Source: Lacrimispora sphenoides JCM 1415 (GTDB lineage Bacteria; Bacillota; Clostridia; Lachnospirales; Lachnospiraceae). From it: a DNA stretch of 64,000 nt. Location: assembly GCF_900105615.1 (NCBI RefSeq), contig NZ_LT630003.1, positions 4,042,501-4,106,500 of the forward strand, given 5' to 3'. Positions within the stretch are counted from its first letter, which is position 1. Each line of letters starts with the position of its first letter. Of the stretch, positions 24,355 to 31,311 are shown piece after piece. The notes beneath the pieces were generated by a model. The model had not been told where the DNA came from, did not search any database, and saw only the letters and a list, made by a program, of their open reading frames with translations. A program made the translations under genes and the position numbers.

Positions 24355-25377
24355 TTAAAAATCAAAGGTCAGAACGATCTTACGAATGGACGGATCATGG
24401 CTGTCCACAAGGTCAAACGCCTCCTGGGCACGAATCAGGGGGAAGGTATGAGAAACAGAACCGCTAAGATCCAGTTTTCCCTCATTGATCAGTTCAATGG
24501 CCTTTCCAAACATCTTATTCTGCAGACGGGAACCTCTTACATCAAGCTCCTTAGAGGTAACGGCAAACTGAGTGATCTCCGTAGGGGACGTAGAAAATCC
24601 CATGGTCATGACCCGGCCGGCATTTCCGGTAGCCTGGAGAAGCTGGGTCAGGGAATCCTTGCTGCAAACGGCATCTATGGAAACCGTGGCTCCTCTCATG
24701 TGAGTATACTCCTTAACCTTTTCCTGAAGGTCCTCCTTCAAGGTATTGATCGTATAAGCAGCCCCGTTCTTTTTAGCTGTTTCCAGCTTATCATCCTGGA
24801 TGTCCGCAACAATGATATGGTCACAGATCAAACGGGCGGTCTTTAATATGGAGCTTCCAAGAGCGCCGGAACCGTAAATTAAAAGCATGTCATCCTTGTC
24901 TAACTCTGCACGGGTGCAGGATTGGATGCCAATGGTAGCAGGCTCGATCATAACAGCGTCTTCATCAGAAAGGGAATCCGGAAGTACATAACAATCTGAT
25001 TCCGGTACGGCTATGTATTCACGGTAGCCTCCGTCAATGTGAACGCCGCGTACAGCCAGATGGTCGCATACATTCCCTCTTCCGATCCGGCAGGGATAAC
25101 AATGGCCGCAGCTTGTCACCTGGTTGATGATCACACGGTCACCCACCTTTAAGTTCTTGATTGAGGGTCCGGTTTCCGCCACTTTTCCCACCATCTCATG
25201 TCCAATGACCCTGGGATAAGTAGCCGCAGCATTGGTTCCATGATAAATACCTACATCAGAGCCGCAAATTCCCGCAGCGGTCATTTTAATCAGCACGTTA
25301 TTTTTTTCGTCCATTACCGGCATTTCTACATCGATGACTTTTAACTCATATGGTTTTACAATCTGTACCGCTTTCAT
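24355..25377 (-). CDS. zinc-dependent alcohol/polyol dehydrogenase (RspB/L-galactonate dehydrogenase-like)
   Basis: The 340-residue medium-chain dehydrogenase has the catalytic zinc ligands in GICGSD and IGHEMVG (about residues 38-70), the structural zinc cysteines in SCGHCYPCRIGRGNVC (about 90-105) and a Rossmann motif IYGSGALGSS (about 168). Such enzymes oxidise secondary hydroxyls of polyols or aldonates with NAD. It is the last gene of a minus-strand cluster with aldolase, ketopantoate-reductase-like and cyclase-like genes, which points to a sugar acid or hydroxy-acid substrate. Confidence 0.9.
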   Translation of the reverse strand: MKAVQIVKPYELKVIDVEMPVMDEKNNVLIKMTAAGICGSDVGIYHGTNAAATYPRVIGHEMVGKVAETGPSIKNLKVGDRVIINQVTSCGHCYPCRIGRGNVCDHLAVRGVHIDGGYREYIAVPESDCYVLPDSLSDEDAVMIEPATIGIQSCTRAELDKDDMLLIYGSGALGSSILKTARLICDHIIVADIQDDKLETAKKNGAAYTINTLKEDLQEKVKEYTHMRGATVSIDAVCSKDSLTQLLQATGNAGRVMTMGFSTSPTEITQFAVTSKELDVRGSRLQNKMFGKAIELINEGKLDLSGSVSHTFPLIRAQEAFDLVDSHDPSIRKIVLTFDF

Positions 25378-25437
25378 AAGTCTTTAAATCTCCTTTATAA
25401 TTTTAAGCCTGATCCTGTAGCTTGTATCCAAAAAACA

Positions 25438-26313
25438 CTAACGGATTTCCAGATACTGCTTAAGCACCTGATCCATCTCAGCTTTCTTCTCTTGAGTCAA
25501 AGGCAGCATGGGCTTTCTCACTTCTCCGGCCGGAATTCCCTGGCTGGAAACGATATACTTTAAGCTCGCGCACAATCCGTTCTTTAAAAGTACATCCAGG
25601 ATGTTGTTGCATTTGGTCTGGAGGATTCTGGCTTCCTCCTCCTTTCCTTCCAGATACTGCTCCATCACACGCTGAAACTGGGGCAGCATAAAATTGAAGC
25701 TGCTTCCGATAAAGCCGTCACAGCCAAAGGCAAGGAAAGCCACCATACAGCTTTCAAAGCCTCCGAAGCACTTAATATCCGGATTTATATTCCTCATCCG
25801 CTCCATCTGAAGCAGATTAAGATTGGTATGCTTTACAGATCCTATTGCACCGGATTTTAAGAGCGCCTGAATATCCGGATGGGAAACTTCCAGCTCTCTG
25901 TGGGTGCTGGATGGGATGTTATAATAGAGAACCGGCTGGCCGATTGCCTCAGCAATATCGTAGTAATATCCTGCGATCTCCTTCTCCGAGAATCCAAAGT
26001 AAAGCGGAGGAGTCGCTGCAATATTCCGAATGCCCATATCCTTTGCCTTTTTTGCATAGAATACAGCCTCCTCCGTACTGATGGATCCTACATGAGCGAA
26101 TATATCCGCACGGTCTGCATATTCTGAAGCAAGTTCAAAGGAACGGACCCTCTCCTCTCTGGTCAGCAGAAAACACTCTCCCGAGCTTCCTCCGATAAAG
26201 AATCCATCCGCTCCCTCTGAAATGTTTCTCTCCCACAGCTGCCTTGCAGCGGATTCATTGATTTCTCCATTCTCTTGAAACGGAGTGATGGAAGCAACGT
26301 ATAATTTCTTCAT
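25438..26313 (-). CDS. DapA/NanA-family class I aldolase
   Basis: The 291-residue protein belongs to the dihydrodipicolinate synthase/N-acetylneuraminate lyase family. It has GGSSGECFLLTREERV (about residues 41-56), the catalytic tyrosine in LYYNIPSS (about 134) and the Schiff-base lysine in GSVKHTNLN (about 161). Family members cleave or join pyruvate and an aldehyde; many act on 2-keto-3-deoxy sugar acids. Context (dehydrogenase, cyclase, YhcH/YiaL) favours a catabolic keto-acid aldolase over lysine synthesis. The ribosome site is GGGGG-like. A hairpin at 26406-26460 separates it from the upstream gene. Confidence 0.9.
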   Translation of the reverse strand: MKKLYVASITPFQENGEINESAARQLWERNISEGADGFFIGGSSGECFLLTREERVRSFELASEYADRADIFAHVGSISTEEAVFYAKKAKDMGIRNIAATPPLYFGFSEKEIAGYYYDIAEAIGQPVLYYNIPSSTHRELEVSHPDIQALLKSGAIGSVKHTNLNLLQMERMRNINPDIKCFGGFESCMVAFLAFGCDGFIGSSFNFMLPQFQRVMEQYLEGKEEEARILQTKCNNILDVLLKNGLCASLKYIVSSQGIPAGEVRKPMLPLTQEKKAEMDQVLKQYLEIR

Positions 26314-26405
26314 GGTTTGTAATCCCCCTTATCATTTGACTTTTCCCCTGTACATGTATAAGACCCCCTTCTCTGGGTCCGGCTGCCTTCACAAGAACAA
26401 AAGAT

Positions 26406-26460
26406 AAAGAGGCTGGTATCCGGCAGCGCATACACCCTGCGGCGGAAAACCAGCCTCTTT
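26406..26460 (-). terminator. intra-cluster hairpin, possible attenuator
   Basis: Perfect 12-base arms AAAGAGGCTGGT (26406-26417) and ACCAGCCTCTTT (26449-26460) with an extended loop. On the minus strand a T-rich ATCTTTTG follows. It could reduce expression of the aldolase and dehydrogenase relative to the first two genes. Confidence 0.6.
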
Positions 26461-26470
26461 CTATATCCTG

Positions 26471-27385
26471 TTACCGGCTTTTGTCTTCCATAGCGTGTAC
26501 CATTTCCACCAGGAACTCATGGATCGGTACCGGAATGCCGCATTTCTTTGCAGCCCTTATTACGGAGCCGCTGATCGTATCTACTTCTGTTTTCCGTCCA
26601 TTTTGAAGATCTGCACGGATGGAAGTGCAGCCGTTAGGAGACATCTCCGATGTCTTCTTCACCTTTTCTATGATCTCATCGTCATCCGCATGGAGGCCCA
26701 GACCGCGGGCCACGGAAGCCGCCTCTTTAATCAGGCGGACCGTCATATTCCAGGCATGTTCATTGGATGCGATATACCCAATATCCACCTGAAGGATGCC
26801 TGTGACCGCACTTAATGATACATTAGTGAAAAGCTTGTTCCAGATAAGCTGCTGGATATTGGAATGGACATTTACCCGAAAGCCGCAGCTTTCGAAAGCT
26901 TCTTTCAGCCTTGGAAGGAACTGCTCTTTATCTTCTGCCAGCATGCCTACGTTGGTATTGCCTGTACCGCCTCGTTTCACATAGCCAAGGCCCAAAACTG
27001 CGCCGTTGTCTTCTGTGGTACCGATGACCATATGATCCCTGGAAACAAACTCCTCCAGGATATCCTCGTGGCCGGAACCATTCTGCAGGGTCATCACGTA
27101 GGTCCCAGGACCGATCAGGCTTCTGTTTGTATCCAGTGCTGCTCTGGAATATAAGGATTTAACGAACAGAATGACAAGGTCCACAGGCTCCATACCCTCT
27201 GTGGAAGTAACAGCATTGGGACGGTAAACATGCTCCTCGTTATCTTCCAGAAGCATGATCCCTTCCTTTTGAATGTGCTCCACAACTGCAGGCGCCGTAT
27301 CTACCATATATACTTCATTGTTCAGGGACAAATGGGAACCATAGATGGAACCCATGGCCCCTGCCCCTATAACAGCAATCTTCAT
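26471..27385 (-). CDS. ketopantoate reductase (PanE/ApbA)-like dehydrogenase
   Basis: The 304-residue protein has the N-terminal dinucleotide motif VIGAGAMGSIYG (about residues 4-15), the LQNGSGHE segment (about 95) and the catalytic lysine in IWNKLFTNVSLSAVTG (about 180). PanE reduces 2-dehydropantoate with NADPH, but clostridial genomes often carry PanE-like paralogues in catabolic clusters. Here no panB or panC is near, so another 2-keto acid is likely. The ATG at 27385 is preferred over a GTG at 27394 because the GAGGGTG ribosome site overlaps the latter. It is 15 bases after the cyclase gene. Confidence 0.87.
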   Translation of the reverse strand: MKIAVIGAGAMGSIYGSHLSLNNEVYMVDTAPAVVEHIQKEGIMLLEDNEEHVYRPNAVTSTEGMEPVDLVILFVKSLYSRAALDTNRSLIGPGTYVMTLQNGSGHEDILEEFVSRDHMVIGTTEDNGAVLGLGYVKRGGTGNTNVGMLAEDKEQFLPRLKEAFESCGFRVNVHSNIQQLIWNKLFTNVSLSAVTGILQVDIGYIASNEHAWNMTVRLIKEAASVARGLGLHADDDEIIEKVKKTSEMSPNGCTSIRADLQNGRKTEVDTISGSVIRAAKKCGIPVPIHEFLVEMVHAMEDKSR

Positions 27386-27400
27386 TAATTTCACCCTCTA

Positions 27401-28090
27401 TTATTTCGAAAATTCCGCAATTCCTTCGATGGCATATGCACGGATCGGGCAGGAATCCAGACCTTTGATCGGCATTGGAGCGTAGGACATGAAGAATGTG
27501 TCAGTGGTCAGCTCTTCTAAATTCTTTAATACCTCTAAGAATACCACATCAACCTCCATCAGAACGTCATGGAATGCGCACACATCTTCATTGTTGCTCT
27601 CAATGGAAACGCCGTCGCCAAAGCCAACGCATTTTACTTTCTTCTCCTTTAACCACTCTGCAGTCTCACGGCAGATGAAAAGGCGCTCATCCTCTTTCGT
27701 GTTAGAAGCAGGAGTGAATGGAGGAAGCTTACGCGGGGAATCCAGGATAACAATATCACCTTCTTTGATGCGGCCGCCGCAGGCTTTTTCTAAATCTTCT
27801 CCCTTAATCTTGCCATTAGGCTCCATATGATCGATGTTTACAAGGATCGCACGGCCCATGAAGGTGCTGATCGGCAGACCCTGTACGTCTGTCCAGTTAT
27901 CATTGTGGTGATATGGACATTCCACATGAGTGCCTAAGTGGCTGGTTAAGTCCATAATGGTGTGGAAATCCGGGATTGGACCACCTGTGTTAAAACGGAA
28001 TAAATGACACCTTCTTGTCTCAGTTTCCGGATCCAGCTGCTTTGTTAAATCAATGACTCTTAACCCATTTCCCAGTTCATATGCGCTCAT
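27401..28090 (-). CDS. cyclase family protein (kynurenine formamidase-like hydrolase)
   Basis: The 229-residue protein has the family's metal-binding motif in LTSHLGTHVECPYHHN (about residues 45-60, HxGTHxxxPxH) with a likely second histidine/glutamate cluster downstream. Relatives are metal-dependent hydrolases that open cyclic amides, lactones or formamides. It is the first gene of a four-gene minus-strand cluster and begins about 40 bases from the operator-containing promoter at 28137-28166. The substrate is unknown; ring opening of a lactone or cyclic imide would fit its place at the head of an acid-degrading pathway. Confidence 0.87.
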   Translation of the reverse strand: MSAYELGNGLRVIDLTKQLDPETETRRCHLFRFNTGGPIPDFHTIMDLTSHLGTHVECPYHHNDNWTDVQGLPISTFMGRAILVNIDHMEPNGKIKGEDLEKACGGRIKEGDIVILDSPRKLPPFTPASNTKEDERLFICRETAEWLKEKKVKCVGFGDGVSIESNNEDVCAFHDVLMEVDVVFLEVLKNLEELTTDTFFMSYAPMPIKGLDSCPIRAYAIEGIAEFSK

Positions 28091-28136
28091 TGTTTGTACC
28101 TCCTGTGTTAAAAAATAGTTTTTTCTTTCTCTATTT

Positions 28137-28166
28137 ATTATACCAGTATACCGGTATACCGGTCAA
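28137..28166 (-). promoter_or_regulatory. promoter with operator embedded in the spacer
   Basis: On the minus strand TTGACC (28161-28166), an 18-base spacer and TATAAT (28137-28142) form the promoter for the cyclase operon. The overlapping palindromes CCGGTATACCGG (28151-28162) and TATACCGGTATA (28147-28158) lie across the spacer and -35. The divergent FCD GntR gene at 28271 is the probable repressor. Confidence 0.78.
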
Positions 28167-28225
28167 TCTTTTTTTATTGACTTCATGGTTCTTTTCAGGT
28201 ATGATAATTTCCGTAACACTTATAG

Positions 28226-28243
28226 CCAGACAAGGTTGTCTGG
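28226..28243. promoter_or_regulatory. inverted repeat upstream of the divergent gntR, candidate second operator
   Basis: CCAGACAA-GG-TTGTCTGG is a perfect dyad 28 bases before the GntR start codon. Its position would allow autorepression; the half-site differs from that at 28147-28162, so one protein may not bind both. Confidence 0.55.
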
Positions 28244-28270
28244 TATTTCCAAAAACGACAGGAGTCTTTC

Positions 28271-28918
28271 ATGAACGATACCGGTTCCCTGCAATATCAG
28301 GCTTATCATACAATTAAAGAACAGATTCTTTCCAAATCCCTGGACTCAGAGGTTTTGTACTCGGAAACCAGACTGGCAAAGGAACTGGGGATCTCCCGGA
28401 CCCCTCTGCGTGAGGCACTTCAGTATCTCTCTCAGGAAGGTTATATCACCATCATACCCAGCCGAGGATTCATGATCCGGCGTCTGGACAAGGAGACCAT
28501 GCGGGAATCCATCCAGGTCCGCTGTGCCATTGAAGGCTTTTGTGTCCATCTGGCCGCAGGCTGCGAGGATAAGAAACGGCTTCACAAGCTTTTAAAGGAT
28601 ATGGAAGAATCCCTTGCCAGGCAGAAAACCGCTCTCTCCGCAAAGAACTTCCCGGAGTCCTTTACCGAAGAGGACCATCAGTTTCATATGCTTTTAGTCC
28701 ATTTCGCTGAGAACGGCGAATTTGATCATCTGTTCCAGCGTCTTCTTTATACCATTCATCTGACCACTGCCAATGCCCTGACCGTTGCCGGCCGTGCACA
28801 GGCAACCTATGAAGAGCATTTAACCTTTTACCAGCATCTGAAAAAAGGGGATAGCCTCCAGGCCTATCAGGTCCTGATCAATCACCTTATGATGCCTTTG
28901 ACCATGAATATCATTTAA
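28271..28918 (+). CDS. GntR-family regulator, FCD subfamily
   Basis: The 215-residue protein has a winged helix at residues 8-70 (YHTIKEQILSKSLDSEVLYS, then RLAKELGISRTPLREALQYL) and a helical FCD domain (about 75-210) with histidines spaced for metal or acid binding (EEDHQFHMLLVHFA, then EEHLTFYQHL). The start has an AGGAGT site. It is divergent from the cyclase-PanE-DapA-ADH cluster and probably represses it through 28137-28166. Confidence 0.92.
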   Translation: MNDTGSLQYQAYHTIKEQILSKSLDSEVLYSETRLAKELGISRTPLREALQYLSQEGYITIIPSRGFMIRRLDKETMRESIQVRCAIEGFCVHLAAGCEDKKRLHKLLKDMEESLARQKTALSAKNFPESFTEEDHQFHMLLVHFAENGEFDHLFQRLLYTIHLTTANALTVAGRAQATYEEHLTFYQHLKKGDSLQAYQVLINHLMMPLTMNII

Positions 28919-28923
28919 CGTTT

Positions 28924-28968
28924 TCTGTCCGACCTGGAATTACAATAGGCCGGACAGATTTGTTTTTT
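28924..28968. terminator. terminator between gntR and YhcH/YiaL gene
   Basis: TCTGTCCG (28924-28931) and CGGACAGA (28951-28958) pair, with an inner CCT/AGG; TTTGTTTTTT follows on the plus strand. Confidence 0.8.
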
Positions 28969-29419
28969 AAAGAGCGATCTTTACTACGACCTTCTTTACA
29001 TCACAGGGCTTTCCTGCCGCGCAGCGGGGCTTATGGGCATCTTCAGGGGCCACAATGATTAAATCTCCTTCTTCCAGCAGAACGCTTCCGCTAAACTCGG
29101 GTTCTTCATAGAAGATCACATCGTTTTCCTCGATCCGTTCCTTCACCTTTAAGCCGTCTCTTTTGCAGACGCCGAACTGTTCCCTTCCGGAAACCATGTA
29201 CTGAATATCAAAATATTTCTCATGGGTCTCAAAGGATCCCTGCTCCGCAGGAAATGTGGTGTATTCCTGTACATTAGCCACCACGATGTCTCCCATGACC
29301 TGATAGCTTCCTGCCGGTAAAGAACGGATATCCGTTTCTCTCAGCCACTCATAGGCTGCCCGGAATTTTTCTTCCAGATAATCGTATGTTTCTGCAACTG
29401 AAATATTAGAAAAAAGCAT
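28967..29419 (-). CDS. YhcH/YjgK/YiaL family protein
   Basis: The 150-residue cupin-like protein has the family pattern SYQVMGDIVVANVQEYTT, ETHEKYFDIQYMVSG with likely metal ligands, GDLIIVAPEDAHKP and C-terminal VKKVVVKI. Its length is standard. The ATG at 29419 has an AGGGAG site; the open frame reaches further upstream into the neighbouring gene but lacks a ribosome site. It is 41 bases after a YiaK-like dehydrogenase, the same pairing as yiaK-yiaL of the E. coli diketogulonate operon. It is last in its minus-strand operon. Confidence 0.88.
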   Translation of the reverse strand: MLFSNISVAETYDYLEEKFRAAYEWLRETDIRSLPAGSYQVMGDIVVANVQEYTTFPAEQGSFETHEKYFDIQYMVSGREQFGVCKRDGLKVKERIEENDVIFYEEPEFSGSVLLEEGDLIIVAPEDAHKPRCAAGKPCDVKKVVVKIAL

Positions 29420-29460
29420 AAGTTTTCTCCCTTCTGCTCCCCATGAGGAGCAGTTCCTTT

Positions 29461-30510
29461 TTATTTGCTTGCAATATCCTTTGTATCCAGATTGCCTTCT
29501 GAAATGGCAACCACCTGGGCCCATACAGTCTCATCCACGGATACGCCATCCTTCATGCTGCGTTCCCTGGTAGTAATGGTACGTTCTCCCGGACAGGTAA
29601 CCTGGCCGCCTTCCCGCTCAGGATGGCTTGCATCCGCTGCAGCAACACGCCGGTTAAGCATTTCCTGGATTTCTTCCTTTGTTCCGAAAAGATATGGATC
29701 ATAAGCAATGAAAATCTGACAGCAGCCAGTGCAGCTTCCTCTTCCTTCCTCATCCATATCAAATCCGCTGTTTCCATTTGCCATAAGAGCAGCTGCCAAA
29801 TCTAACGCAATTGCCATGCCGCTTCCCTTCCAGTATCCGGTGGGAAGGATCCGTCTGCTCTCCTCGATGGCTCCCGGATCATCCGTCAAGTTTCCGTCTT
29901 TATCAAAGCCTCCGGGGAATGGAAGCTTTTTGTCTGCCAGACGGTAAACTCCAAGCTTTCCATAAGCATACTGGCTCATCGCCATATCAAGAACAATCGG
30001 GCCATCCTCTCTTGGAATGGCAATGCAGAATGGGTTATTTCCGACACCCGGCTCATCGCTGCCCCACAGAGGCATACAGCTCTCCGTATTGATCCAGCTC
30101 ATGCCCATGAAACCTGCTTCCGCCATTCTCCAGGCATAGGTGCCGCCACGCATCCAGTGAGTCGTATTTCTAAGAGCAACACATCCGATCCCATGTTCCT
30201 TGGCAAGCTCCATGGCCCGGTCTGCACAAAACATTGCATTGGTAATACCGATTCCTAAATGTCCGTCGTAATTTTCAACGGCTCCTCTGGCCCCTATAAG
30301 CTCCGGCTGACCCTTTGGATCCACCCAGCCCTTCTGCACATATTCTACAAAACGCGGAACACGGTTTAGTCCATGGCTCTCTACTCCATCGGCACTGGAC
30401 TGGGCATGGATAGTTGCGCAGGCCTCAGCTTGTTCCATGGTAAGCCCTGCATGTAACAACGCCTTTTTTATTGTTTCTTTTACTGTTTCAAATGGAATTT
30501 TTAAACTCAT
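29461..30510 (-). CDS. Ldh/YiaK-family NAD(P)-dependent 2-keto-acid reductase
   Basis: The 349-residue protein belongs to the malate/L-lactate (type 2) dehydrogenase family that includes 2,3-diketo-L-gulonate reductase YiaK. It has SADGVESHGLNRVPRFVEYV (about residues 39-58) with the catalytic histidine, NTTHWMRGGTYAWRMAEAGF (about 115-134), GVGNNPFCIAIPRE (about 156) and a C-terminal FIAYDPYLF. It does not have a classical Rossmann motif, as expected. The neighbours (YiaL-like protein, permease, ATP-dependent hydantoinase-like protein) suggest reduction or oxidation of an open-chain keto-acid. Confidence 0.9.
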   Translation of the reverse strand: MSLKIPFETVKETIKKALLHAGLTMEQAEACATIHAQSSADGVESHGLNRVPRFVEYVQKGWVDPKGQPELIGARGAVENYDGHLGIGITNAMFCADRAMELAKEHGIGCVALRNTTHWMRGGTYAWRMAEAGFMGMSWINTESCMPLWGSDEPGVGNNPFCIAIPREDGPIVLDMAMSQYAYGKLGVYRLADKKLPFPGGFDKDGNLTDDPGAIEESRRILPTGYWKGSGMAIALDLAAALMANGNSGFDMDEEGRGSCTGCCQIFIAYDPYLFGTKEEIQEMLNRRVAAADASHPEREGGQVTCPGERTITTRERSMKDGVSVDETVWAQVVAISEGNLDTKDIASK

Positions 30511-30528
30511 ATCTTCTCCTGCTTTCTC

Positions 30529-31305
30529 TTAAGCGGTCCGCGGCGTTCTCCCCGCACAGACCATCATCTCCTCGTAAAGTCCGCTGGCTTCTTCCGGTGA
30601 ATAGCCATAGACCAAAAATACATCCATTATATAGGGGGAATAGGTGATTCCCATGATTTCCTGGGCAAACCCCATTGCCGCAATTTCACTGAAGGCGATC
30701 ACGTTGGAATCGTTATGAAGAAAACCAAGGGACCATAGTCTGACTTTTTCTGTCTTCGTGAAAATTTCATGTTTGTACTGCTCTTCCACGAAATGAAAAA
30801 GCTCATGGGCCAGCAGAAGGCGGCTGATATCAAGCCCCTCTGCTAACACCTCCGAGATCCCCGGTCTTTCAAAGAGCTTCTCTCCTTTTTTCACCGCATC
30901 CAAATAGATGCAGATTTTATTAGGAACCCTGTATTCAGCGAAAAGCACCCGGTCGGTTTTCTCCGGGAATTCCGGAAAGGAGATATCCATTCCCATGGCT
31001 TGTGCCAGCTTCTTAGGATCCCTGGTCTGGTACTTTTCACGAACCTTCTGTGCATATTCTCTGCCGCAGGCCAGGCTTTTCTCCATCCATTCCTTTCGCT
31101 GCTCCTCATTAAACCTTCCATTTAAAGGCTCTCTGGAAAATGCATAGGAATACCATTCCGCCGGCTCAATTTCCGCTAAGTCATTTACCATATCCTCGAT
31201 TGGACGAACGTCAAAGTGGGGGCGCTCATACACGCTTGTCCTCTGCTTTCCGAAAAGTCCATCTGTAATGGGCTTTAGGGCATTTCGAAACTCTTCTTTC
31301 TTCAT
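30529..31305 (-). CDS. HExxH-containing protein of unknown function
   Basis: The 258-residue soluble protein was not assigned to a family. Residues 164-177 read LLLAHELFHFVEEQ, a zincin-type HExxH helix (HELFH at 167-171), followed at about 198-207 by NVIAFSEIAA, whose glutamate could be the third ligand. There is no signal peptide or membrane helix. It is 18 bases upstream of the YiaK-like gene and its start is 6 bases from the end of the hydantoinase-like gene, so it is an integral part of this operon. A metal-dependent hydrolase role is inferred, for example opening the product of the ATPase step. Confidence 0.7.
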   Translation of the reverse strand: MKKEEFRNALKPITDGLFGKQRTSVYERPHFDVRPIEDMVNDLAEIEPAEWYSYAFSREPLNGRFNEEQRKEWMEKSLACGREYAQKVREKYQTRDPKKLAQAMGMDISFPEFPEKTDRVLFAEYRVPNKICIYLDAVKKGEKLFERPGISEVLAEGLDISRLLLAHELFHFVEEQYKHEIFTKTEKVRLWSLGFLHNDSNVIAFSEIAAMGFAQEIMGITYSPYIMDVFLVYGYSPEEASGLYEEMMVCAGRTPRTA

Positions 31306-31311
31306 AATCGA

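Noticed and set aside
24397..24846. A 149-codon open frame on the plus strand
   Set aside because: Antisense to the zinc dehydrogenase with no ribosome site; codon pattern is that of a shadow frame.
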